A DNA stretch of 22,831 nt, taken from assembly GCA_045598945.1 (NCBI GenBank), contig JAZRVD010000229.1:1-22831 (forward strand), given 5' to 3'. The notes beneath the pieces are model-generated. The model was not told where the DNA came from. It was given only the letters and a program-made list of their open reading frames with translations, and searched no databases. The position numbers and the translations under genes are program-made. This document shows positions 1-9,044 of this stretch, piece by piece. The stretch is from Colimorpha sp045598945 (GTDB lineage Bacteria; Bacteroidota; Bacteroidia; Bacteroidales; P3). Positions within the stretch are counted from its first letter, which is position 1; every line of letters begins with the position of its first letter.

Positions 1-3000
1 ATTACTATTACGCCGATGGTGTCTTCGACTGGTTCGACAGCGCCGCCTACAAGGGCGGTATAATACAGTCTTCTACAGGTCGTATCTTTTTCCCCTATGT
101 CGAGCCTTTTGGCAAGGATCTGCGCAATATACTGGGCGACGACAATTTTGCCAACAAGTATTGCTTCGACTCGCTATATACGCTCACGCCTACTCTCGCT
201 CGTCAGTATGCCGATCGCAACAAGTTCTATCTCGAAGGTTATTTCACCAGCGCCGTGTCGGGCGAAATATCCTTGGGCTATAGTGTGGCGCAAGGCAGCG
301 TTACTGTTACCGCCGGCGGTGTACCGCTTATCGAGAATGTCGACTATACTGTTGACTACACTATGGGTACCGTGCGCATCATCAATGAGAGCATTCTCAA
401 CAGCGGCACGCCTATCAGCGTAAGCTCCGAAAACAACTCGTTCAGCATGATGACAAAGCGTATGCTGGGCCTGCATCTCAACTACGAGATAGAGAAAAAC
501 TTTAATGTCGGCGCTACCGTCATGAATTTGTATGAGAAGCCGCTGACACAGAAAAACAACTTCGGCGACGAGCCTACCAGCAACACTATATGGGGCGTAG
601 ACCTCAGCTTCTCTCGCGAAGCGCCTTTCATCACTCGCTTTATCGACATGCTGCCAGGCATCGACACCAAGGTGCCAAGCACCCTGAGCCTCACCGCCGA
701 GTTTGCTCATTTCATACCGGGACTCGCCAACACTGGCAGCGAGGACGGCACAGCTACTTATATCGACGACTTTGAAGGTGCCGAGAGCGGCATCGACCTC
801 AAAGGCTCTGGCTATTGGTTCCTTGCAAGTACGCCGCAAGACTATCGCAGCCCGTCGCCGATGTTTCCGGAGACCAACCCTAACTTTGGCCTGGAATATG
901 GCTTCAACAGGGCTCGTCTGGCATGGTATCGCGTCGACGACATTTTCTACAGCAGCAACTGTCCGGAGAATATCACCGTCGAGGATCGCTCTCGCCCGTA
1001 TGCTCGTCGCATCACTGAGCAGGAGGTGTTCCCTAACAAGGACCTCGCCGCCGGCGAGGCTACAAATATATACGAGTTGAATCTCGCCTATTATCCTTCT
1101 GAACGTGGACCTTACAACTACGATGTAGGTCCTTCGGGCGTCAGCCAGGGCGTCGATGCAGAAGGCAACCTTGTCGACCCTAAGAGTCGCTGGGGCGGCA
1201 TCATGCGCAAGCTCGACTATACCGACTTTGAGACTCAGAACATCGAGACTCTTGAGTTCTGGCTTATGGACCCCTTTATCGAAGACCCGGAACATTCGGG
1301 CGGCAAGCTGTACTTCAACCTTGGCGACATCAGCGAGGACATTCTTCGCGATGGCAGAAAGTCTTTCGAGAACGGCTTGCCTACATCAACCTCTGTGGAA
1401 AATGTCGACACCACTATATGGGGCAGAGTGCCTACCACCCAGCCTATCGTCAATGCTTTCGACAACGACGAGGACGCTCGCAAGTATCAAGATGTGGGCT
1501 ACGACGGACTTAGCAGCACACACAGCATCTTCGACGAACAGTCGTTCTTTGCCAACTACCTGCAAGAGATAAAGCTCCTGCATGGCGAGAGCTCCAACGC
1601 CTATAAGCTCGCAGCCTCCGACCCAAGCTCCGACGACTTTCGCTTCTATCGTAGCAGCGCTTACGACGCAAGCAATACCAAAATCAACGACCGCTACAAA
1701 TACTACAACAACCCGGAAGGCAACTCACCGGCCGATAAGGACAACACAGAGTCCTATACTACTGCTGGTACTACCTTGCCTAATGTCGAGGATATCAACA
1801 AGGACAACACGCTCAGCGAAGCGGAAAACTACTATCAGTATGTCATCGACCTGCGCCCTGAGATGATGGAGATAGGCAAGAACCATATCGTCGACATTCA
1901 GGAGGCTCAAAATGTGCAGCTTGCCGACGGCACCACCACCTCGTGCAAGTGGTATCAGTTCCGCATACCTATTCGTGAGCCTGACGAGAAGGTGGGCGAC
2001 ATCAACGGCTATCAGTCTATACGTTTTATGCGTATGTTCCTCAACGAATTTGAGAAGCCTATCATTCTCCGTTTTGCTACCATGGAGCTTGTATATGCCA
2101 CTTGGCGCAAGTATACCGAGTCGTTGCAAGAGCCTGGCGACTATGCCACTGGCAATACTTCCAATACAGAATTCTCTATCTCTACTGTCAATATCGAGGA
2201 GAACGGCAGCCGCTCGCCAGTGCCGTATGTCCTGCCTCCCGGCATTCAACGCGAAGAGTGGTATAGCAGCGGTTCTTCTTATACCGAGCTCAACGAACAG
2301 GCTATCTCGCTCGACATCACCGACCTCGCACAAGGCGACGCTCGCGCCGTATATCGTAGTAGCAGCTACGACATGCGCTATTATGGCAAGCTCAAGATGT
2401 TTGTCCACGCCGAACAGAAATTCCTCAACAGCAGGCTCAACGATGGCGACCTCACACTCTTTGTTCGTCTCGGTAGCGACTATACCAACAACTATTACGA
2501 GTATGAGCTGCCTCTGCAACTCACTCCTTGGCACACCTCCTCCGACGACCCCTCTTCTATATGGCCTGTCGGCAACAATGTTGAGATCGACCTTGAGAAA
2601 CTTACCACTATCAAGACCAACCGCAACCGCGCCATCCGTAATGGCAATGGTGACTTTAGCACTACTTTTGCCTATAGCGAGATGTTCGACAATCGCACTT
2701 ATTCGGTTGTCGGCAACCCCAACCTCGGCAAAGTCAAGGTTATTATGATAGGTGTTCGCAACCCGCGCAAGAACGCTGTCGACGATGGCAACGACATGCT
2801 GCCCAAGTCGGTTATCGTATGGGCTAACGAGTTGCGTCTCTCCGATTTCAGCAACCACGGCGGATGGGCTGCCATGGCTCTCGCTCGCACCAACCTTGCC
2901 GACATCGGCAACCTCTCGCTATATGGCGCTTACACCAGTGCCGGCTTCGGCAATCTCGAAGACAACCTTACCAACCTCGAGCTCGTCAATACGTTCAACT

Positions 3001-5519
3001 TCCAGACTACCCTCGACCTCGAGCTGGGTAAGTTCCTACCTGAGAACTGGGGCGTGAAGATACCTTTCTATATCGACCACACTCGTCAGGTGGGCAGCCC
3101 TGAATACAATCCCCTCGACCCAGATGTCAAGCTGCGCGACGACCTCGACACTTACGCTTCTAAGGCTGAACGCGACAGTATCAAGAACGCCACACAGGAG
3201 AAGAAGAGCGCCACCAATATCACCCTCACCAATATACGCAAGGAACGCGTGGGCAAGGATGCTCTCAAGACGCATTTCTACGATATAGAGAATTTCTCGT
3301 TCTCATACGCTTATAGCGGCGAGCGCAACAGCGACGACGAGATCCAGTATTTCAACAAGGACCAGCATCGCGGCGGCTTGACTTACAGCTACAGCCCTCA
3401 AAAACCTAAGCAATTCAAGCCTTTCGAGAAGAGCAAGACGTTCTCTAACAAGAATTGGCGTATCATCAAGGAGTTCAACCTCTTTGTGCAGCCTAAGAAT
3501 ATCAGCTTCTCTACCGAGGTGTTCCGCAACTACGAGGAGACGCTGCTTCGCAACAAGGGCGCCGCACTCATCATTCTCAAGCCTACATTCTTCAAGCAGT
3601 TTACATGGCAGCGCAACTACGGCTTGCAGTACGACATCTCGCGAAGCCTGCGCTTGCAATACAATGCCAATGCCAACGCTCGTATCGACGAGCCAGTGGG
3701 CGCTCTCAAGAATGGTGAAGACCGCGCCAAGGTGTGGGAGTCTTTCTCGCATGGCGGCACTATGCAGAACTTCTCGCAGACCTTCAACATCAACTGGGAC
3801 GTGCCTATCAGCAAGCTGCCTTATCTCGACTTCCTGCGTGTGCCTCTGGTCTATCGCACCACTTACACCTATCAAGGCGCCGCCGAGGCTACTCGCTCCT
3901 TAGGCAATACTATCAACAGCAGCAGCACCTTCCAGGCTACCGCCTCTGCCAATATGCAGACGCTCTACAACAAGTCTAAGTTTATCAAGGCGGCTTACAC
4001 CTTCCTCAATCAGAAGGATAAGAACAACAAAGGCAAAAACAATGCCAATGCCAAGATAGACCCCAAGCGCAATATGGGTGGCAAGGTAGACCAAGACTCG
4101 CTGCGTCGTGCCGAGTTGATGGAAAAACTCAAAGGCGTAGCATATTTTGGCGTAAGGCTCGTTACAAGTGTCAAAAACGTCAATTTCCAATATAGCGTTA
4201 CTAACGGCAACCGCACACCGGGATATATGGGCTCGGCGGTGTTCGTAGGCCTCGACCCATCAATGGGATGGAACCCTGGGGTGGGGTATATCTCTGGCCT
4301 CAATACCAATATCGCAAGCACACTGCAACGCTCCAACCTCTTGTCTACCGATTCGCTGCTCAACAATGCTCATCAAAACGTATTCAATCGTACTCTCTCG
4401 TTGCAAGCCTCTATCGAGCCTATTCGCGACATGAAGGTAGAAATCAACTGCTCGCAGAACTATAGCAGCAACGAGGAGTTCTACTACAAGTACCTCACCA
4501 CCACAGGCTCTGTCGAGGGACCGCTGTCGCGCATGATGACAGGCAGCTATACCACTACAGTGTGGAGCTTCGCCACCGCCTTTAAGGACAGGGATGAGCT
4601 TTATGGCTCTTTCTTGGCAAATCGCGGCATTGTCTCTAACCGTCTCTCTGCTCTCAACCCTAACGAGTACAGCAACACCATGGTGCTGGACACTATGAAC
4701 GGCAACCGCTACCATGCCGGCTATGGTGCCAACAACCAGACAGTGCTGCTCACCTCTTTCCTCGCCACCTATCTCGGCAAGAATGTCAATAATTACCGCT
4801 TCTCCCCGTTCCTCGATTTTCCTTATCCCAACTGGTCTATCAACTATACCGGTCTGAACAAGATACCTGCTGTAAAAAAGATTTTCAGCAATATCTCCTT
4901 CTCTCACAAGTACTCGTCTACATATACCGTGGGCAACTATTACACCGATGCCGCTATCGCTGGCATTATGAATTATAATTATGGCGCCGAGACGATGCTA
5001 TCTTCCACTGGCGAATATATAGCGCCTATCAGTATGGACGCTATACAGCTCGCCGAGCAGTTCAACCCTCTCATACGTCTCTCTATGTCGTTTGTCAACA
5101 GCCTGCAACTCAACTTCTCTATCCAGAAAAACAGAACGCTGGCTCTCAGCTTTGCCAACAATCAACTTACCGAGACCACGCGCGACGGTATCACCTTTGG
5201 CGGCGGCTACCGTATAAAGGATATCGCTTTTGCCGTCAAGACAGGCAGCAAGACCATGAAGTTCAAGAGCGACATCGTGCTGCAACTCAATGTTACGCAC
5301 AACAGCAACAAAACCAATATCCGCAAAATAAATCAGGCTATCAACCAAATCTCTTCGGGTAGCTCGGTGTGGATGATCGAGCTTTCTGGCGAGTACGCTC
5401 TCTCTCAGTCGCTCACGGCTCGCCTCTTTTTTCAGACCAATATCAATACACCTTATATCTCCAACTCTTATCCCAATTCTACTACCAAGGGTGGTCTTAC
5501 CATTCGTTTTTCATTCTAA
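1..5519 (+). CDS. sprA: SprA/Sov, type IX secretion outer-membrane translocon, 5' end missing
   Basis: The frame is open from the left edge (first whole codon at base 3) and encodes 1838 residues. SprA proteins are about 2400 residues, so roughly the N-terminal quarter lies outside. SprA (Sov in Porphyromonas) is the giant beta-barrel channel through which type IX secretion substrates cross the outer membrane. Recognisable family stretches include TYIDDFEGAESGIDLKGSGY near base 760, EFWLMDPF near 1257 followed by LYFNLGDISEDILRDGRKSF, and NYGLQYDISRSLRLQYN near 3615. The C-terminal half has the alternating aromatic/polar pattern of barrel strands and ends in Phe (FSF), as outer-membrane barrels often do. 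No frameshift is seen. The next gene starts 29 bases downstream. No other type IX component is in the window. Family assignment is secure; activity is inferred from the family. Confidence 0.95.
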   Translation, partial: YYYADGVFDWFDSAAYKGGIIQSSTGRIFFPYVEPFGKDLRNILGDDNFANKYCFDSLYTLTPTLARQYADRNKFYLEGYFTSAVSGEISLGYSVAQGSVTVTAGGVPLIENVDYTVDYTMGTVRIINESILNSGTPISVSSENNSFSMMTKRMLGLHLNYEIEKNFNVGATVMNLYEKPLTQKNNFGDEPTSNTIWGVDLSFSREAPFITRFIDMLPGIDTKVPSTLSLTAEFAHFIPGLANTGSEDGTATYIDDFEGAESGIDLKGSGYWFLASTPQDYRSPSPMFPETNPNFGLEYGFNRARLAWYRVDDIFYSSNCPENITVEDRSRPYARRITEQEVFPNKDLAAGEATNIYELNLAYYPSERGPYNYDVGPSGVSQGVDAEGNLVDPKSRWGGIMRKLDYTDFETQNIETLEFWLMDPFIEDPEHSGGKLYFNLGDISEDILRDGRKSFENGLPTSTSVENVDTTIWGRVPTTQPIVNAFDNDEDARKYQDVGYDGLSSTHSIFDEQSFFANYLQEIKLLHGESSNAYKLAASDPSSDDFRFYRSSAYDASNTKINDRYKYYNNPEGNSPADKDNTESYTTAGTTLPNVEDINKDNTLSEAENYYQYVIDLRPEMMEIGKNHIVDIQEAQNVQLADGTTTSCKWYQFRIPIREPDEKVGDINGYQSIRFMRMFLNEFEKPIILRFATMELVYATWRKYTESLQEPGDYATGNTSNTEFSISTVNIEENGSRSPVPYVLPPGIQREEWYSSGSSYTELNEQAISLDITDLAQGDARAVYRSSSYDMRYYGKLKMFVHAEQKFLNSRLNDGDLTLFVRLGSDYTNNYYEYELPLQLTPWHTSSDDPSSIWPVGNNVEIDLEKLTTIKTNRNRAIRNGNGDFSTTFAYSEMFDNRTYSVVGNPNLGKVKVIMIGVRNPRKNAVDDGNDMLPKSVIVWANELRLSDFSNHGGWAAMALARTNLADIGNLSLYGAYTSAGFGNLEDNLTNLELVNTFNFQTTLDLELGKFLPENWGVKIPFYIDHTRQVGSPEYNPLDPDVKLRDDLDTYASKAERDSIKNATQEKKSATNITLTNIRKERVGKDALKTHFYDIENFSFSYAYSGERNSDDEIQYFNKDQHRGGLTYSYSPQKPKQFKPFEKSKTFSNKNWRIIKEFNLFVQPKNISFSTEVFRNYEETLLRNKGAALIILKPTFFKQFTWQRNYGLQYDISRSLRLQYNANANARIDEPVGALKNGEDRAKVWESFSHGGTMQNFSQTFNINWDVPISKLPYLDFLRVPLVYRTTYTYQGAAEATRSLGNTINSSSTFQATASANMQTLYNKSKFIKAAYTFLNQKDKNNKGKNNANAKIDPKRNMGGKVDQDSLRRAELMEKLKGVAYFGVRLVTSVKNVNFQYSVTNGNRTPGYMGSAVFVGLDPSMGWNPGVGYISGLNTNIASTLQRSNLLSTDSLLNNAHQNVFNRTLSLQASIEPIRDMKVEINCSQNYSSNEEFYYKYLTTTGSVEGPLSRMMTGSYTTTVWSFATAFKDRDELYGSFLANRGIVSNRLSALNPNEYSNTMVLDTMNGNRYHAGYGANNQTVLLTSFLATYLGKNVNNYRFSPFLDFPYPNWSINYTGLNKIPAVKKIFSNISFSHKYSSTYTVGNYYTDAAIAGIMNYNYGAETMLSSTGEYIAPISMDAIQLAEQFNPLIRLSMSFVNSLQLNFSIQKNRTLALSFANNQLTETTRDGITFGGGYRIKDIAFAVKTGSKTMKFKSDIVLQLNVTHNSNKTNIRKINQAINQISSGSSVWMIELSGEYALSQSLTARLFFQTNINTPYISNSYPNSTTKGGLTIRFSF

Positions 5520-5548
5520 ATGGATAGGGTGTTGCTAATAATGATGCT

Positions 5549-6928
5549 ATGGATCGTTTCAAAGATTATGATGATGATGTAAAAGAACTTGTTGTCTTGT
5601 TCGAGAAGGTTATCGACAATGGCGATAACAAGTTCTTCGATGTTGATGATTTGGAAGTAATTATAGATTTCTATCTCGACAGGGAGGATGTCGACCATCT
5701 CTCTCTGGCAGTCGCTTATGCCGAGCAGCTCTATCCTTCTTCGTGCAGTATTCGTCTGCGTCGCGCACATCTGCTTTGTGCTATGTCGCAGTACGAAAGC
5801 GCTCGCAAGCTTCTGCTTGAGCTTCTTCAACTCGAACCGGACAACTGCGATATAAACTATGCTTTGGGTGTCGTTTATGGCGCCCTCGACCAGCCACGAA
5901 AAGCAATACAGTATTATCTCGCCTCTACTCGCGACCAATACGAACTATCTGTTATCTATGGCAATATTGCCGACGAGTACGAAAAGTTAGACAGAACGGA
6001 GGATGCTATAGAGTATTATCGCAAGGCACTGCAATACGACAAGCGTGAGCAACGGTCGCTCAACAATCTTATGCTTTGCTACAATAAGGTCAACAGACTT
6101 GACGAGTCGGAGTCTTTTTTCAACAACCTTCTCAGTCAGGACCCATATAATATTGATGCATGGGTGTCGCTCGGCATGACATATAGCTACATGAAGATGT
6201 ATGATAAGGCTATCGACGCTTATGAATATGCTTTGGCTATTGATAAAAACTGCTTCGTGGCTTATTCTGGCAAGGCGGAGTGCCTTGACGCTGCTGGCAA
6301 TGTCGGCGAGGCTGCTTCTACTCTCCTCGAGTCGTTGGATTGTGCCTACGATGACGACAAGCCTATGGTCTATTTTACCATTGGCGAATGTTATTATAGA
6401 ATTAAAAATTTTTCTACGGCGGTCATCTATTATCGCAAGGCTACTGAGCTCGACCCGCTGTTCGACGAGGCTTTTTATCAGATGACAGCTTGCTATTTCG
6501 AACTTGACGACGCAAGCTCTGCCTTTTATTATTTGGAGAAGGCACTACGCATATCGCCTATGAATTCATCTTATTATCGTTCCGCAGCAGTACTCTCTGA
6601 GTATATGAATAATAACGTAGATGCTGAGGAATATTACCGCAAGGCTCTTGATGCTGACAATTCTGACGATGTAATTTGGATTGACTATAGCAAGTTCCTT
6701 TATAAGAATGAAAGGTACGATGATGCTGTAGCCACTCTCCTTGAGGGCCTTCCTTCTGCCGACAAGCCTATGGATTTCTATGTCTTGTTGTGTGCTTGCT
6801 ATTTCAAAAGCGGCAAAATGAATATGTTTAATTCCTCTGTCGCCACCAATCGTTGTGAGTGGGACAACTGGGACGAGGAACTTATAAGGATTTGTCCTGA
6901 ATGTGAATTATATCTTGCTTTGTTATGA
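5549..6928 (+). CDS. Tetratricopeptide repeat protein
   Basis: The 459-residue protein has no signal peptide or membrane segment, so it is probably cytoplasmic. An acidic N-terminal helical part (about residues 1-60) is followed by TPR-type helix pairs up to about residue 435. Clear examples are NIADEYEKLDRTEDAIEYYRKAL (about 139-161), MTYSYMKMYDKAIDAYEYAL (210-229), GECYYRIKNFSTAVIYYRKA (279-298) and the pair around 350-367. TPR arrays are protein-binding scaffolds; no enzymatic domain is visible, and the partner cannot be read from the sequence. The start is 29 bases after the sprA stop, and the last four bases overlap the DedA gene (ATGA), which suggests translational coupling. The neighbours are not clearly related in function, so only the fold can be called with confidence. 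Confidence 0.85.
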   Translation: MDRFKDYDDDVKELVVLFEKVIDNGDNKFFDVDDLEVIIDFYLDREDVDHLSLAVAYAEQLYPSSCSIRLRRAHLLCAMSQYESARKLLLELLQLEPDNCDINYALGVVYGALDQPRKAIQYYLASTRDQYELSVIYGNIADEYEKLDRTEDAIEYYRKALQYDKREQRSLNNLMLCYNKVNRLDESESFFNNLLSQDPYNIDAWVSLGMTYSYMKMYDKAIDAYEYALAIDKNCFVAYSGKAECLDAAGNVGEAASTLLESLDCAYDDDKPMVYFTIGECYYRIKNFSTAVIYYRKATELDPLFDEAFYQMTACYFELDDASSAFYYLEKALRISPMNSSYYRSAAVLSEYMNNNVDAEEYYRKALDADNSDDVIWIDYSKFLYKNERYDDAVATLLEGLPSADKPMDFYVLLCACYFKSGKMNMFNSSVATNRCEWDNWDEELIRICPECELYLALL

Positions 6929-7695
6929 AAAAACTTCTCTTCTCTTTTCTTGCTGTCGTATTCTTCTTTTTGGCTTTTCCATCTGTCGCTGTCGCCACAC
7001 AGCATGATGAGGCTGTCGCCGTTCAAGATTCTTTGGGGCAGGGACAGCATTCCGGCTTTGTGGCTGATGCACTTCAGTGGTACGACCGCAATATGAACTA
7101 CTATGCGGTGGGTATTCTCATGACCGTCGAAAGCTCTTTTATTCCTTTCCCCTCCGAGGTTGTCATCCCTCCTGCTGTCTATGTCGCCTCCAACCCTCAG
7201 AGCGAAGGCGGCATGAAGATATGGGTTATTGTTCTCGTAGGCACTATAGGCGCCATGTTGGGTGCTTTTATCAACTATTACCTCTCGCGCTGGCTCGGAC
7301 GGCCTATCATATACGCCTTTGTCGAAAGCAAGGTGGGGCATGCCTTGATGCTCAGCGGCGAGAAGATGCAGAAGGCTGAAGACTTTTTCAACAAGCATGG
7401 CAATATCTCCACACTCATTGGCCGTCTTGTGCCTGTGGTGCGTCAGCTTATCTCCATACCTGCCGGACTCTCTAAGATGAATGTCGGCGGCTTTGCTCTC
7501 TACACTTTCATCGGCGCAGCTATATGGAATGTCATTCTTGCCCTTCTCGGATACCTCGCCTATCAAGCTGCCGACCCTACGGTTATCCAGCGTTATAGCC
7601 ATATCATCTCGGTGGCTATCATCGCTATAGTGGCTCTCGCCTGCCTGGGCTTTGTCGTTTACCTTATTGTCAAACATAAACGTAGTGCCAAATGA
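6925..7695 (+). CDS. DedA-family (SNARE-associated/VTT) inner membrane protein
   Basis: The 256-residue product begins with a signal-like segment (residues 1-24, basic start, long hydrophobic core, AVA before a likely cleavage at 24/25). The DedA/VTT domain follows, about 55-250. Family hallmarks are the ESSFIPFPSE stretch (69-78, two conserved acids) and GRLVPVVRQLISIPAG (166-181), with the conserved Arg-Pro-Arg spacing R167, P170, R173. Hydrophobic segments lie near 100-120, 190-213 and 226-250, and the tail HKRSAK is basic. DedA proteins act in membrane homeostasis; several are linked to recycling of undecaprenyl phosphate or phospholipids. The specific substrate here is unknown. An extra cleavable-looking N-terminus is less common in the family. 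The gene overlaps both neighbours by four bases. Confidence 0.9.
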   Translation: MKKLLFSFLAVVFFFLAFPSVAVATQHDEAVAVQDSLGQGQHSGFVADALQWYDRNMNYYAVGILMTVESSFIPFPSEVVIPPAVYVASNPQSEGGMKIWVIVLVGTIGAMLGAFINYYLSRWLGRPIIYAFVESKVGHALMLSGEKMQKAEDFFNKHGNISTLIGRLVPVVRQLISIPAGLSKMNVGGFALYTFIGAAIWNVILALLGYLAYQAADPTVIQRYSHIISVAIIAIVALACLGFVVYLIVKHKRSAK

Positions 7696-7829
7696 CAACT
7701 TTCGAGTCTCTCATGCGTCGCAAAGACCGCCCGCTGCCTAAACGCGGCTGCAGCTGGGCGTTCTATATTTTCCTCTTCCTGCTTACTGCTTTCCTCGTTG
7801 TAAGTTATATCATCTACCAAAACAACTAA
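7692..7829 (+). CDS. Small single-span membrane protein, 45 residues, unknown function
   Basis: This short frame starts at an ATG that overlaps the DedA stop (ATGA) and ends two bases before the sufS start, so it fills the gap exactly. Residues 1-19 are polar and basic (MRRKDRPLPKRG at 8-19). A hydrophobic stretch runs from about 21 to 42 (SWAFYIFLFLLTAFLVVSYI plus IY), followed by a short QNN tail. The positive-inside rule predicts a cytoplasmic N-terminus. I recognise no family. The tight overlap at both ends and the clean membrane topology argue for a real gene. It could assist the DedA protein encoded just upstream, but that is a guess from position only. Confidence 0.7.
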   Translation: MTTFESLMRRKDRPLPKRGCSWAFYIFLFLLTAFLVVSYIIYQNN

Positions 7830-7831
7830 TA

Positions 7832-9034
7832 ATGAACTTGCCCCCTTTCAAAATTTTAGACTCTAAGGTCTATAACCGCCCTTTGGTGTATCTCGACAAC
7901 GCTGCCACTACACAAAAACCGCAGTGTGTCGTTGACGCTTTGGTCAACTACTATACTACGCTCAATAGCAATATTCATCGCGGCACGCATCGTCTCGCCA
8001 CGCTCGCCACCGAGCAGTATGAGCTTACGCGTCGCAAGGTGCAGCAACTGGTTAATGCTCCTCATTCGCACGAGATTGTATTCACGCGTGGCACTACTGA
8101 GGGTATCAACCTTGTGGCTTCCTCTTTTGGTCAGCGTTTTCTCCGTCAGGGCGACGAGGTTATCGTCAGCGAGATGGAACATCATTCCAATATTGTGCCG
8201 TGGCAGCTCGCCTGTCTGCGTGCAGGTGCCTCGTTGCGTGTCATCCCTTTCAACGACGATGGCGTCTTGGATATCGAGGCCTATAAGTCGCTCTTTACTG
8301 ACCATACGCGTATCGTGGCTGTATGTCATGTCTCCAATACTCTCGGCACCGTCAATCCTGTCAAGCAGATGGTCGCTATCGCTCATCAGCATGGCGTGCC
8401 TGTCCTCGTCGATGGCGCTCAGGCTATCTCGCATCTCGCTGTCGATGTGCAGGACCTTGACTGCGACTTCTACTGCTTCTCTGGTCATAAGATGTATGCC
8501 CCTATGGGTATCGGCGTGATGTATGGCAAAGAGACTATACTCAACGAGTTGCCACCATATCAGGGTGGTGGCGAGATGATACGCGACGTTACCTTTGAAC
8601 GTACCACCTATAACGACCTCCCCTTCAAATTCGAGGCTGGCACACCCTCGGTGGGCGACGCCTTGGGTCTCTCGGCGGCTATCGACTTTATGCTGTCGCT
8701 GGGTGTCGAGAATATCGCTGCTCATGAGCAGCATCTCTTGCAATATGCCACCGATCAGCTCCTTCAGATAGACGGCCTGCGTGTCTTTGGCAACGCACCT
8801 CGCAAGACCTCGGTGGTCTCTTTCCTCGTCGGCGATGCTCATCCATACGATGTCGGCACCCTGCTCGACAAGCTTGGTATCGCTGTACGCACCGGACATC
8901 ATTGCACCCAGCCGGTTATGGACCATTATCATATACCCGGCACTGTGCGAGCAAGCTTTGCCGTCTATAATACCGACGATGATGTCGACGCACTGGTCAA
9001 TGGTCTCAAACGTGTTATTCCAATGCTTGGATAA
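7832..9034 (+). CDS. sufS: SufS-type cysteine desulfurase
   Basis: A 400-residue, PLP-dependent group II (SufS/CsdA-like) cysteine desulfurase, the usual length. It takes sulfur from L-cysteine, giving alanine and an enzyme persulfide for iron-sulfur cluster assembly in the cytosol. Visible motifs: YLDNAATTQKP (20-30), THRLATLAT (52-60), SEMEHHSNIVPW (113-124), DGAQAISH (194-201), the PLP lysine K220 in FSGHKMYAP, and the persulfide cysteine C358 in RTGHHCTQP. The last is a slight variant of the more common RAGHHCAQP. No sufB, sufC, sufD or sufE/sufU gene is in the window, so here sufS stands apart from the rest of the pathway. It begins two bases after the 45-residue membrane protein and ends 10 bases before recN. 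Confidence 0.93.
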   Translation: MNLPPFKILDSKVYNRPLVYLDNAATTQKPQCVVDALVNYYTTLNSNIHRGTHRLATLATEQYELTRRKVQQLVNAPHSHEIVFTRGTTEGINLVASSFGQRFLRQGDEVIVSEMEHHSNIVPWQLACLRAGASLRVIPFNDDGVLDIEAYKSLFTDHTRIVAVCHVSNTLGTVNPVKQMVAIAHQHGVPVLVDGAQAISHLAVDVQDLDCDFYCFSGHKMYAPMGIGVMYGKETILNELPPYQGGGEMIRDVTFERTTYNDLPFKFEAGTPSVGDALGLSAAIDFMLSLGVENIAAHEQHLLQYATDQLLQIDGLRVFGNAPRKTSVVSFLVGDAHPYDVGTLLDKLGIAVRTGHHCTQPVMDHYHIPGTVRASFAVYNTDDDVDALVNGLKRVIPMLG

Positions 9035-9044
9035 ATATTTTGTC

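Noticed and set aside
1725..2858. Long - strand open frames inside sprA
   Set aside because: SprA motifs on the + strand run through the whole stretch; the antisense frames are by-products of its composition.
5520..5582. A 20-codon frame (MDRVLLIMM and so on) between sprA and the TPR gene
   Set aside because: It is mostly out-of-frame reading of the TPR gene start and ends in repeated Met codons from a GATGATGAT stretch; no independent support.
8781..9044. N-terminal extension of recN
   Set aside because: The extra residues come from within sufS in another frame and have no RecN similarity; the ATG at 9045 gives the normal start and length.
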